Source of the DNA: Blasia pusilla
Lineage: Eukaryota > Marchantiophyta > Marchantiopsida > Blasiales
NCBI GenBank assembly: GCA_050084515.1
Contig: CM114275.1
Span: 14,632,001 to 14,696,000, forward strand
DNA length: 64,000 bases
Direction of reading: 5' to 3'
The position numbers were made by a program, and so were the translations under genes. How positions within the stretch are numbered: the first letter of the stretch is position 1; each line of letters opens with the position of its first letter. The notes under the pieces were generated by a model. That model was not told where the DNA came from, did not search any database, and saw only the letters and a list, made by a program, of their open reading frames with translations. Of the stretch, positions 9,779 to 20,124 are shown piece after piece.

Positions 9779-10082
9779 ATTGTTTTTGTCCATGAGCAAC
9801 CCGTCGGAAGGCGACATGTTGTTGGCTTAGAGCAGTCCATGGTTGGCTAGGAGCAACACGTCGCTTTCTGACAGGTTGCATCATTCCACAAACATAGGGA
9901 AAACGCATTAGCACCTGCAACCCGTCAGAACCGGACGGGTTGCGCAAGTGCTAATGCTTTTCCTTGTGTTTTCGGAATTATTCAACTGTCGGAAAGCGAC
10001 GGGTTGCTCTCAGCCAACCATGGGCTGCTCTAAGCCAACAACATGTCGTCTTCCGACGGGTTGCTCATGGACAAAAACAACC
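9779..10082. repeat. 300-bp foldback (long inverted repeat), copy A
   Basis: The left arm (9779-9926) and right arm (9934-10082) are near-complete reverse complements centred at 9930. Matching blocks include TTTTTGTCCATGAGCAAC on the left against its complement near 10065-10079, and the GACATGTTGTTGGCTTAGAG region against CTCTAAGCCAACAACATGTC. The centre is an exact palindrome at 9917-9943: 10-bp arms GCAACCCGTC and GACGGGTTGC around a 7-base loop. Transcription would give a hairpin RNA of about 300 nt. A copy lies at 57455-57753. It could be a MITE or foldback transposon; I see no clear target-site duplication. Confidence 0.85.
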
Positions 10083-10181
10083 CATCGACTTCGGCAGGTT
10101 GCTCCAATGTTAGGATTATAGCAAAGGTCTCTGGGGTTAAGCGAAGTTCTTTGGGGACGTATTGCACATTATGTCACCATA

Positions 10182-10645
10182 TCGTTCTTTTACAAAGGTC
10201 TACAATTAGAACAAGTGAAGAGTTACAAATATCTGGGCATCGATTTCTCTCATGACTATAGTTGGGCACTTTGCGTGCAAAAGAGAGTAGAAGCTGGTTA
10301 CAAAGCTCTATATTCATTTTTAAACCGGTGTAGAAGAGCTTATCTTGTGTCTTGGAGTCTTAGGAAATTCTTATTTAGGAGTTTAGTGTTGCCGGTGATC
10401 TTATATGGGACCCAAGTTTGGGGCCCTTGTTGTAAGAAGATAGGTTGGGAGCGCGTGGAAAGAGTGCAAAAGATCTTTCTACAAGAAGAATTGGGTGTAA
10501 GAAACCAAACTCCAGATGCTATTCTTTTATGGAAACAGGTTGTCTTCCTCTAGAAGCCGAAGCTCTTTACTTGACCATCACTTACATCGCAAGGGTGAGA
10601 TCTCTTGATGTTTCTCGCCTCCCTCATCAAGCTCTGCGAGCCACA
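10182..10645 (+). mobile_element. LINE fragment truncated at both ends
   Basis: The fragment matches the LINE from about base 1014 to 1481 of copy 1, with 5' truncation in TCGTTCTTTTACAAAGG. A small indel near 10508-10530 shifts the frame. Its 3' half is missing: at 10645 it jumps directly into block D1. The corresponding element in block C (57856-58956) is the same insertion with its 3' end intact, so the loss here is secondary. Confidence 0.88.
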
Positions 10646-10647
10646 AT

Positions 10648-11158
10648 GTCAAGGAGGCCAAACAATGAGTATTTGAGGTGAGAGCTTGAATTCGGATAAG
10701 GCATCTAGATCAAGACCAAGTGTTGAAGTACTGGCATTTGGACCCGCCCTAACGTCGGCGGGGCAGATAAGTCTATCTTGGGGTTTGTGGTGATCTCATT
10801 CATGTTGCATGAGTGAACTTAGTGACGCGCCTAAGTGGAATACAAGTGACCCTAAAGTAGAACGAGTTGGCTAGGTAAACATGCGGTTGTTTACAAATAG
10901 TGAGTGGAGTGTTAGGTTGCACACTTAGTAAACTTATTTTGATACTTTGGATTAGTTTTGCAAAACTGGTCTTAGCTAATTGAAGTGAAGAAGCTAATGA
11001 TTCTAAGTGCTGCAAGCGACAACCTAAGACTTAAGCCAAAATTGGAATTGCGCGTTAGCTACTAGAACACGATTCAGTGTTAAGGAGTCGGCTTCCCAGA
11101 ACTTAATATTAAAAAGGTTTGCATTAATGAGGACATCAAATATCTAAGAAGGGCTGAG
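10648..11158 (+). other. 3' UTR of the chromovirus with polypurine tract, block D1
   Basis: This region matches 33309-33819, where it lies downstream of the intact gypsy 3' end of copy B. It holds no convincing reading frame. Just before the LTR sits a purine-rich stretch AAGAAGGGCTGAG (about 11146-11158), a likely polypurine tract that primes plus-strand synthesis. Here the region is cut off from its own element by the junction at 10645-10648. Confidence 0.65.
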
Positions 11159-12175
11159 TGTCACGATCCTTGTAACCAAACAACACCAAATAGGTGCCAA
11201 GCGGAACATCAGAACTCAAGTGGACTCACACTACAGTGATCGCGCTTTGGAGAGGCTTTTGGAAAGGTCTCTTGGAAAAGTCCAAGAGACGAAACATGGA
11301 ACAGAGTTGTGCGTTTCATGCATTAGTGGTTGCGACGGGGAAACCTAGACCAAATGCGAGCCAAGACTTGAGATGAGTTCAGTCTTGGAAGGTTTGTTGC
11401 CAAAGAGTTGAGAACCACTTTTGGAACACAACTAGCCTTTGGGGAAATTGATTGTTTTTTGGACCATAAAGTTTATCCTCAAGATTTTTTTGAAACAAAT
11501 AAGGGCGCGTTGGAAAACTTATCTTGAGATGCTTCCAACGCACTAAAGATCTCAGCAAACGCATAAGTACAGACTGAGATATTGGCCAAAAATAACTGTG
11601 AGAGTAATCGTGTTGAGGGCCAATTGGAGAGGCCCAGGTGTCTTTCCCTAAATGTAGGGAACCCCGGAGATCCCCAGGAGTACTAGTGAGGGAGGAGTAT
11701 CTCTAAGATATCTTGGAACATGAATCCCTACTTTGAGCACCAAATGGCATCTTAGAGGCACGGGATGGAACGGGAGTTTGGCGTTGGAACTCGAAACCCA
11801 AACCTGATCCAAGGGAGTGGACGCAACGTTTGGATTTTGACCCGTGATTCACTTTGTGCGAGTCTCGGCTAGGGACTCATTGGATTTCCATTGGGTTGTT
11901 ATAAGCGTAAGGCATAGAGTGCTGTTTGAGTTTCCTAAACCGACCTGAAAGTTTGTCCCAAGTCTTTCAAGACTTTTCTGTATTGTAAACCGCGAAACGA
12001 AGAAGGTTGAGCTTGATGAGAGACCGAGATGAGAACTCAGAAAGTAAGCCCGGTGATTGATCCAAGACCCAACTATCCAGAGTGCGTGTTTGGATGTAGA
12101 TCAGTGTTGAGAGCGTGTCCTACTGAACGTACGTTTCCGCAACAACAAGATTAACGTTCAAGGAGAGTAGGCGCA
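11159..12175 (+). repeat. Chromovirus long terminal repeat (3' LTR), block D1
   Basis: The repeat begins TGTCACGATCC and ends GGCGCA, about 1017 bp, with the TG...CA ends typical of LTRs. A purine tract precedes it and no primer-binding site follows, which fits a 3' LTR. It is diverged from but alignable with the reverse-strand LTR at 15288-16288: both share a block ending TCCTACTGAACGTAC near the 3' end and TTCCAACGCACTAAAGATCT in the middle. A copy lies at 33820-34836. Confidence 0.8.
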
Positions 12176-12537
12176 GGATAATTAATCTGATAGGCCCCCT
12201 TGTATGAAGAGAAGCCGAAATTGATGGTTCCGACTTAGACGTCAAAGGAGTCATAGTAATATGACGTTGTTGGTTTATAGAGTAGCGTCACTACGATTAT
12301 CTAACCCTATATTGTATCAGAGTGCGGGGCACCCTCATGCAATATAGGGTGAAATAATCCTTATAGCGCAATATAGCCTGAAAATTTCTTTTAATAGAAA
12401 CAAAAAAAATAGGTAAAAAAACCCTAGTTTCCCGAGTAGTGAAATAGTCGGGAGCCGCAGCGGTAGCGCATTCTTGTATGTTGAGTTATCTTCATCTTCA
12501 AGTCCCATCGAAGCTCTTCTATGAACGCACGGACGTA
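12176..12537. other. Gene-free spacer with a short hairpin
   Basis: No gene is recognised. At 12304-12350 an exact 11-bp inverted repeat (ACCCTATATTG and CAATATAGGGT) encloses 25 bases. TATCAGAG inside this loop recalls the start of a tRNA-Met primer-binding site, but it does not follow an LTR end. A copy lies at 34837-35198. Confidence 0.5.
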
Positions 12538-13368
12538 CTAGGCCACTTTGTTTCTCCAAGTTTTGTAAAATATTTTACTGATTTTGTCACTTTTCATAGG
12601 TATGTTGGGGTTCCGATCTTTCTCCATTGGCCCCCTTCTATTATACCTTTGTGGCACATAACCATCTCGTTCCCGAAGGTTACCCAACTCCATGGATGTG
12701 GATCTGTAGTGGTTGTTCATGGAAGCAACCACCTCTCCTCCTGCATCGTACACATTCGCTATACGTTGGGCACATGCGATTGCTTCATTGATATCTTTTG
12801 GGATATCTCGAATCACCTCTTGACGCACCTTCTTCTTTAAACCTCTCTTGAATAGATCGAGAGCGTCTGGCCCACTCATATCACGGATTTGTATCTGAAA
12901 GTCACGAAACTCTTTGATGTAGTCCTCCACAATACCTTTTTGCCCCAATCGCCATAGTTTCATTTTATCCACGACTTGGAATTTTTGCAGCAATCCTTGC
13001 TTCATTCTGCTCCATGTGATTTGTTGAGTTGTTTCAATCAATGATCTCTCCCATCCTTGATATGATGTCAATGCTTGATCACTTAGCCAACATCTTACCA
13101 ACATTCCTACAATATGATCATCAAATTTGACAAGGGATAAAAAGATTTCCATCTGAGTGATCCAACCCTCTAATACCCCCATGACTCAACTTCCTTTCTA
13201 TGGTTCTCCCTTCCATACCTTTTCCATTTTCAATATTAATGACGCTTGGGCATTCATCTCCATTACCTTTTGTGCTGCTTGGGCCTCCAATGCTCGTGCT
13301 CTTAAGGTTTTCTCACTTTCCCCAAAAGTCAGGATACTCGTGGTTTCCATCTCCATCCCTCATATGAG

Positions 13369-13406
<38 letters not shown>

Positions 13407-13517
13407 TTCTGAACAAGCAACTTCTTGTGCTAATTCTTGGACTTGGTTTTGACTTTTCTTAAATGCAATTCTCAACTCTCTCAATTCATGAATCATATCC
13501 CTTAAAGTTTCTTCCAT
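12538..13517 (-). pseudogene. Gag of a second retrotransposon, minus strand, block D1
   Basis: The C-terminal open frame (12538-13182, 214 codons) carries the Retrotrans_gag pattern: WITQMEIFLSLVKF, LTSYQGWERSL, WSRMKQGLLQKF, then VEDYIKEFRDFQ and LDLFKRGLKKKVRQEV. The upstream frame begins MEETLRDMIHELREL at 13517 and shows a coiled-coil-like stretch. A (CT)n run and two stops break the N-terminal part. It ends at a TAG before any zinc knuckle. It is distinct from the chromovirus gag. Copy at 35199-36187. Confidence 0.8.
13374..13402. repeat. (CT)n microsatellite inside gag
   Basis: A 29-nt CT run reads as alternating Arg and Glu codons on the minus strand within the gag pseudogene. The duplicate at 36034-36072 has 39 nt. 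Confidence 0.95.
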
Positions 13518-14129
13518 GATCACTTTGAATTTCCCCTCACCCTTTACTACCACTCTAATATAAAATCAAGATACACACCTGCCAAATTCACACGATAGGG
13601 ACTATAAAAGGTGGTGTTGACGTAATGACTTAATTATAATACTCTTGGCCAAACTTCCTCACCATAAACTCTCTATATGCTATCTAAGGTTGACAAACCA
13701 CATGGACATTGAGTGTTAAAAAACACTTGTGGGGGCCTGTTCAAATCCATTCCCCATATCTCATCTAAAATATATATATATAAATAGTGCAATCCCACAC
13801 ACGATAATACGTAACAATAGGGACAATCACCGAAAAGCGAGACTCCATCACTTGCATCATGAAAACTTCACCAAAGTGATATACGAGATATCACGTGAAC
13901 TAATGTCTATCTACATATAAGAATTTGATGGTGAACGGATTGAAAACGGAAAATTGTGAGCCACTCTCGCTCGCCCTCCATCCATTACTTGCCAAAGAGC
14001 CCTTCCTCCTTACTCTACTTGCAACTCAATAGCCATTTGTCTGCCTCAAACAACCTATCTAACTCTCGACATTGTACTCCTACAAACAAGTGATTAGTAA
14101 AAAATGAGATCATAATCCCATTACTAACC
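13518..14129. other. Spacer between two gag pseudogenes
   Basis: No domain is recognised. A short (AT)n stretch lies at about 13769-13783. The 63-codon plus-strand open frame at 13729-13920 has low-complexity composition and no known motif. Copy at 36188-36797. Confidence 0.5.
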
Positions 14130-15240
14130 TTTGGCTTGGAGCATCCTTTTGCTATGTGCCTAGGTTTGCCATAATTTTAGGATATCACCTTGTCGTTTTC
14201 TGACTTTCGGTTGCTGGGCCCTTCGCTCTATATGGGTTTCACCCGTTTTGCTGCCAGGGAAAAAGACTTTCCTTGGTAACGCTCACCCCCACTCCAGACC
14301 CTCTTGGATGCCCCTTTGTTCTTTGGATTCTCCGAAAAATGTTTCGGCTCAAAGGGCTTTGGCACTTGGACTTCGTTGTCCCCAATCCGCTCTACGAGCT
14401 TCAAAAGTCCCGCAAAAGTATGTGGCAACTCCAACATTCTATAGAGGGCCTTTTTAGCACTCGGCTTTAGTCCACTAATGAAGATCACCTCCTTTGCAAA
14501 CTCATTCATCTTAGGGATTAGGTTCAATTTCGCACTGAACTCCCTCACATAAGCACTTAGAGATCCACTATGCTGCACTCGTATGATCTTGAACCTCTTG
14601 GTACTCCAGAGTGAATCGATCATCAATTAGCACCTTAGACTCCTCACAACTTAGAGGTGAACCACTGGCCAAATGTTCTTCCCGATGAGCTGTCCACCAT
14701 TGTAGCACATGATCCCTTAGGAAGGTGATTGCCACTATCACCTTATCTTGCTTCTCTGCTTTCTACGCCTCAAAGTTGAGTTGCAACTCCGTAAGAAACT
14801 TTTTGAGAATGCCCCACTCTAGTGAATGGCGTGGGCACATTCTTCTTGCAAAGCTTTTTTGCGGAACTCAAAGCTTGTTCCGATTCAAGCTTTGCAATCC
14901 GCTTGCTTTGCTAGGACATTTTCTTGGTCATTAGCTTCATCAAGTCCATCATTTGGGCATAAAAATTTGGTTCACGTGAATTTGGAGCCGATGGCCCCAC
15001 GCAATGGTTTGCCTCCGAACACCTTCATGTATGGATTTTGGCACTTTGGGAGTCACCGTCTCCTCCATTGGCTCCGCTTCGCATCCGTGACATCTCTTGA
15101 TTCAACGCTTTTGTGGTTCATCTCCCTCGGTCCCCATCTTCAAGCCGCCTCACTTAGATTTCCTCCTTGTTTATTGCGTCCCTCCTCGAGCTTCTAGCTC
15201 TCGGCGCTATCTTGGGCTTTCCCCAAGCTTCCGGTTGCTC
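14130..15240 (-). pseudogene. Chromovirus-related gag, minus strand, block D1
   Basis: It is related to the gags at 2618 and 16289: shared blocks are SLSAYVREFSAKLNLIPKM, KEVIFISGLKPSAKKALYRMLELP and IGDNEVQVPKPFE. The best open stretch is 14228-14626. The zinc knuckle near 14140-14190 is degenerate (first Cys lost, a stop, then Tyr for Cys). The N-terminal part with APNSREPNFYAQMMDLMK lies near 14930-15000. It sits just downstream, on its own strand, of a primer-binding site and an LTR, so this is the 5' end of a reverse-oriented element whose pol is missing. Copy at 36798-37913. Confidence 0.85.
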
Positions 15241-15273
15241 CCACGACCCCAAGTTCTCGCTTACCAAGGATAA

Positions 15274-15285
15274 GCTTTGATACCA
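15274..15285 (-). promoter_or_regulatory. tRNA-Met-type primer-binding site
   Basis: On the minus strand TGGTATCAAAGC lies two bases after the LTR end. This is close to the TGGTATCAGAGC used by many plant LTR elements primed by initiator tRNA-Met. Copy at 37947-37958. Confidence 0.8.
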
Positions 15286-15287
15286 CG

Positions 15288-16288
15288 TGTCGTGCGCCTT
15301 CTACCCTTGAATGTCAATCTTTAGTGTTGCGGAAGAGTACGTTCAGTAGGACACGCTCTCATCGCCAATCTGCATCCAAACACACTCACATTAGTCTTGT
15401 GTGGATCAAGTAGCCTTCGAACCCAGTGAGTCCTCAACTCGGCACCTCATCAAGCTTAACCTTCCTCATTCCTAGCTTCCCAACACGGGCAAGTCTCTCC
15501 AGACTTGGGATAGACTTTCTGGTTAGTCTATACACCTAAAATGGCGTTTGTGCGCCTTGCAGTTCCAACTCTCCAATGGACCTCGTATAAGCCCAAAGTG
15601 GAGACCCAACAATATGAGTTATGGGTTGGAACCAATAGGGACCTCTGAAATCCACTCTTTGGACTTGGTTTGGATTTGAATCCCAATACCAAAACTCCCG
15701 ATCCATTCCATGCCCTTGAGTCGCCCCACGGCGCCCAAAGTGGGATTTGAGTCCCAATCACGCGTGGAGACCTTTCCTCTTACTAGCACTTCTACGGATT
15801 CCCATCCTCCCCCTACCTTTAGGGAAGAAAACCTGGGCCCCTCTTTTGGCCCTCAACCCGGCTCCCTATGGAGTTGTTTTTAGCCAATATCTCATCCTTT
15901 GCTTTAGCATTTGCTAAGATCTTTAGTGCGTTGGAAGTGACTTTGCATGAGCTTTCCAATGCCACCTTATTTGTCCCAATCGCATCTTGGGACTAAAAGT
16001 TATGGTTGAAAGTACAATAAAAAATCCCAAACGCTGGTCACCCATTGGTCACGTCTCATCCAAAATTGACTCCTCCCAAGTCAGGGTTCATGTTTGGTTC
16101 GAGTTTCCTAGTCGCAACCATAAATGCATGAAACACTCAAAACGCTAGCCTTGCTCGCATCTCGCACTTGTGTTTCCTAACTTGTCTCTTCTTGAGACTT
16201 TTGCAAAGTGCAAACCATCCTTGCGTGAGCCCGCTAGAGTTTGGATGTTCTGCTTGGCCCTCGTTTGGTTATGAGATTCACTATAACA
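15288..16288 (-). repeat. 5' LTR of the reverse-oriented gypsy element
   Basis: On the minus strand the repeat starts TGTTATAG at 16288 and ends CGACA at 15288, 1001 bp, followed by the primer-binding site. It aligns with the forward LTR at 11159-12175 but is clearly diverged, so it belongs to a sister subfamily. Its outer end touches the forward gag at 16289, as though the element had inserted into that gag. Copy at 37961-38967. Confidence 0.8.
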
Positions 16289-17430
16289 AGTCAAGAAAAA
16301 AATCCGAGAGATGAACCAATGACTCACTGCAAGCGAGAGGAGGAGATAGCGACTCCCAAAGCGCCAAGAAACTCAAGTGACCCGACCTTCTATGTCTAGA
16401 TGATGGACTTGATGAAGCGGATGACTAAGAAGATGATCCAATTGAGTAAGCGAATCGTTGAGCTCAAGTCAGAAAGAGCTTCTAGTTTGGACAAGAAGTT
16501 TTGTAAGAAAATTATCCCGACACCATTCACAATAATGGGGCGGTCTTGGAAACTGAACGAGTTCCTTATGGAGCGGGAACTTTACTTCGAGGCCCAAAAG
16601 GCATAGGAGCAATACAAGGTGACCATGGGGATCACATTCCTAAAGAGTCACGCATTCCAACGATGGAAAACTCATCGCAAAGAACATCTAGGCCGTGGAA
16701 CAACTCTAAGTTGGGAGGAGTTCAAGATGTTGATTAGCGAACGATTCACTCCAAAGTACTCAAAGTTTTGCAATGGTATGGAGTTCGTGTGTTCGCGACA
16801 AAGTGGATCCCTTAGCGTTTATGTGCAAGAATTCAATGCGAGAATGAACTCGATCCCAAAGATTTATGGGTTTGCAAAGAAGGTGATCTACTTAAGTGGA
16901 CTTAAGCCAAGCGTAGAAAAGGCCCTCTTCCGGATGCTAGAGCTACCGAAGACTTCCACAGAACTTTTGAAATTGGCGAAGCAAATAGGGGACGATGAGG
17001 TCCAAGTCCAAAGACCCTTCGAGCGAAATTTTTTTTTGAAGTTACTGAAAAACAAGGGGGCGTCCAAGAGGTTTTGGAGTGGGGGTGACCGTGACCACGG
17101 AGGACGGAGGGTCTCTTTCCCAAGCAGCAAAACGAGTGGAACACAACACAAAGTCGAAAGGGGTGCCGTACCTGAAGTTAGTGAATGCCAAAGTGATTTT
17201 CTGCAATTGTGGTGAATCCAAGCATATGCCTAAGGAATGCTCGAAGCCCAAGGTTAGTAAATTGAGTATGATTGCGTTTGCTGCTAAGCAGTTATCGACG
17301 GGAGGCCTAGAGACATCTCTCCAAGTCACAAAGAGGACGCCTGATGTGGTTTACCTTCGTTTATCGCGATGTGATGTTGCTCATTGACACACGTGCTTCG
17401 CATTCCTTCTTGAGCCGAGAATAATGAAGG
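16289..17430 (+). pseudogene. Chromovirus-related gag and start of protease, plus strand, block D1
   Basis: This third gag of the family contains ELYFEAQKA, EHLGRGTTLSWEEFKML, SLSVYVQEFNARMNSIP and VIYLSGLKPSVEKALFRM. The main frame (16619-17215) is shifted before the knuckle, which reads FCNCGESKHMPKEC at 17199-17240 with the first Cys changed to Phe. The protease follows with LIDTRASHSFLS near 17371-17415, Gly replaced by Arg in the DTG triad. Homology stops at about 17430. Copy at 38968-40109. Confidence 0.85.
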
Positions 17431-17433
17431 CAT

Positions 17434-17832
17434 CACTAGAAGGAATAGGGTGCTGTTACCACTAAGGAACTTACAACTAGAGTCCAGTAAGACTAAAGTA
17501 CAACAAATTATAACTAAAGAGACTTATGTGCGCATGATATAGTACCACTTAGTTACTAAGAATGGCTAGAGAACGTGACTTGGTTTTCTAATATAATTGG
17601 TAAAATTAATTTCTTATTAATTAATGACATGTCATGTAGAATGACTAGATTAGTGCAAAATAACTAAGACGTGGCACCTATAGTAAATGAATTAAAATTA
17701 AAATTTAATCCATAATATGAGGTGTAAAAATAAAACTAGATTATACCTAGTCATAATTAAACAATTGTATTTAGTTAGAATTGTAGTTGCTCTTCTGCAT
17801 GTAAAGGCAGTGTAGTTGTAGTTAGTCAATAA
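17434..17832. other. AT-rich spacer starting with a CACTA-like end
   Basis: Gypsy homology ends at about 17430, and the next bases read CACTAGAAGGAATAGGG, similar to the CACTACAAGAA-type ends of plant CACTA transposons. The rest is AT-rich with no coding signal. No matching inverted end was found, so the assignment is tentative. Copy from 40113. Confidence 0.35.
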
Positions 17833-17964
17833 AATTAGTGAAGAAGTAGTTATTCTTATTATTTCTTATAAAACCTCTCTTTACTTAGGAAACAACGATC
17901 TCTTGGGAACAAACTTAGTACTTTGCAATAGAAAGAGTATCGTTTTCATTGAGTTGTACATTAC
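17833..17964 (+). repeat. Left inverted repeat of the 2.3-kb unit
   Basis: It runs from TTAGTGAAGAAG to GTTGTACATTACA. It contains TATAAAA at about 17868. Confidence 0.7.
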
Positions 17965-18002
17965 ATGCAGTCTGTAAAGTAATCTCCCCCATTGGTTGGG
18001 GT

Positions 18003-18368
18003 CTACATGAGGTGGTGGCTCCACATTCTTGCCTCCTCTAGGTTCTTTCCATGTCTAACATAATCTAAATCTTTCCGTCTTGAATATTCGTTGTGTATAT
18101 TCCTCCAATCACATGGAACAGCCACTCCATTGCCATCGTTTCCAACATACTCCCATCTAGCAGCAATATCACTCAATATTGAATTCCAATCACTAGAGTG
18201 TTGGTCTAAAAGATTCACAATGGAGATGTCAAGCCATCGCAACACCTCGGCTCTAAAATCTGCATGCCACCTTTTCTTTCCTTCTGAAGTTGTGGTGATC
18301 CAACCTGAGTTGTTCACACCCACTTTGCCAACCTTCAACCCCCTGCCTCGCACACTGCTCTGACTCAC
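18003..18368 (-). CDS. Unrecognised 121-codon open frame in the inverted-repeat unit
   Basis: The frame starts with ATG and is identical in the duplicate at 40683-41048. It is Trp-rich (GWITTTSEGKKRWHADF, DWRNIHNEYSRRKDLDYV). I do not recognise a family. It lies 38 bp inside the left inverted repeat on the minus strand. It could be the C-terminal end of a transposase whose upstream part has decayed, or chance. Confidence 0.3.
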   Translation of the reverse strand: MSQSSVRGRGLKVGKVGVNNSGWITTTSEGKKRWHADFRAEVLRWLDISIVNLLDQHSSDWNSILSDIAARWEYVGNDGNGVAVPCDWRNIHNEYSRRKDLDYVRHGKNLEEARMWSHHLM

Positions 18369-19990
18369 TAAGTTTGGTGTGTATGTTGTCTCTATGCTTG
18401 CCCGTCGTAAGCCTAGAGTTGTATAGTTTGCTGTACATATGAAACACTTCAGTCAAGACTCCATCCCACTTTGCAAATCTTCATGCCTACAAACAGACTT
18501 TGCACATCGATGTAAGGTCACCTACTTATTAGTGAAAAACGAGGAAGAAATTGTCCAAATATGGAAGAAACTAAACTATATATGTGTGACTTGCTATTAC
18601 CTATACCCTTTGTCATTTTCACTCCTTGAGTTGGTCCTAGCCCCAACCAGTGGTCTATTCATACATGTCTGGAGTGCTATTATCGAGTCCATAAAGATAT
18701 TGGCTACTTTTAAACCGATCTAAACTATTTGGAACCGCATGATAGGGTCCCTTGGTGTAGTTGGAGAATCCACCATGCACAGAGTCTATAGATGACATAT
18801 ATGTCCTTGTAGTACATACACGTCACACAACTTTCCCACCATCATCCTTTGAAATATAATGAAAGAGGAATTTGAGATTGAAAATGGATAGATTCGTATT
18901 ATTTCACCCTTGCCCCGTTGGACAATATCCACCGTTTAACGAACTTGGCTTGGAGTTCCGTGCATAAGGTCCATCTCTACCACCTTGAGACATGCCTACC
19001 TGTCCTTGTCCACTATACTGTACATCCACTTGCTATTTTCTTGGGATACGATTGTCAGGTACATGCCCAAGTACCTTGCCCCCCAACTGTCCCTTTTTGC
19101 CAATGCAATGCAACCCACCAATTAGAGACAATGTCTTTGAAATGCCAATAACCTTGAAACAAAATTGTAGATACACATCCTGTCTAATTGAAATGGAAAA
19201 ATTACCTACTTCTTTCCCCCAACAATTGATGGACAAGGCTCCTTAGAAGCCGGAAGCTCATTTGAGCCTGATTGATCGTCTTCACCAAAGTCTGCAACAA
19301 ACTCTGGATCACAAGTGGGAGACTCTTCACCTTTGGTACGAGCATCAATGTCATCAACGAAGTCTGCCATTGGTGGCAATACCTTTCCAAGAAATTGAGA
19401 TCTCCTCCTCTTCGTTCCAATATGCAGAGTCTCTCTCTTTGCACTTGCTTAGAATAACCCTCCGCGATGCACATGAGGAAAAGTTTTTCAAGAACATGAA
19501 TTAAGCACAATGCTTTTGATTCATTCACAAAGGCCCAAACTTGAGTGCTCAATATGTCAAATTTTACAATTCAACGCCTCTCTGTTTTAGTTCTTCCGCC
19601 AATTCCTTAAGGCGTGTGTTCACATAAGCGGCAAGGACCTCCACACGGTCACACTTTTCATTCACATTTTGCATCAAAGATCTTGAAAAACAAACAACAT
19701 GCATGTCCCATGAACCCATGCCCCGTGACAAAACACACCAGACAAACATTTCTTTAAGAACCCATGGCATTATTAAGTTCCTCTACAACCTCAATGTTGT
19801 CTTCCCATCTTTCTACCCTCACCAATGGTACATATTGACTACTAAAACCGTTATACTGGGAGCTTCAAAAGCCCCATGGCAATCTAAAATGAACTCTAGA
19901 GTATTACTTGATACCCTACGATTCCTCGCCTGCTCGTGGCACACTACTCGCCATTCGGGTGATTTCTCTACGTCTAAGAAGAAAGCTTGT
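18369..19990. other. Interior of the inverted-repeat unit without recognised genes
   Basis: Only short overlapping open frames on both strands (for example 19202-19552 minus, 116 codons). None shows a known motif, and stops interrupt any longer frame. The sequence is nearly identical in 41049-42684. Confidence 0.4.
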
Positions 19991-20124
19991 TGTAATGTAC
20001 AACTCTAGGAAAAAGTTACTCTTTCTATCGCAAAGTACTAAGTTTGTTCCCAAGAGACCATTGTTTCTTGAGTAAAGAGAGGTTTTATAAAGAATATGGA
20101 GAATAAACTCCTTCTTCACTAAAA
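19991..20124 (-). repeat. Right inverted repeat of the 2.3-kb unit
   Basis: It is the reverse complement of 17833-17964, ending in CTTCTTCACTAAAA. Confidence 0.7.

Larger units (their letters stand above)
17833..20124. mobile_element. 2.3-kb unit bounded by ~132-bp inverted repeats, block D1
   Basis: The ends 17833-17964 and 19991-20124 are reverse complements with few mismatches. Both contain TATAAAACCTCTCTTTACT and GGGAACAAACTTAGTACTTT in the same relative places. Between them lie short open frames only. This could be a non-autonomous DNA transposon with long terminal inverted repeats, or two LTR ends of one family in opposite orientation (the TATAAAA would then be the LTR promoter). Target-site duplications are not evident. 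Copy at 40512-42818. Confidence 0.65.

Noticed and set aside
12430-12530. Plant gene 5' UTR or first exon suggested by AAACCCTAG and a following open frame
   Set aside because: The open frame at 12478-12840 overlaps a clear minus-strand gag and has no motif; there are no splice or promoter signals to support it.
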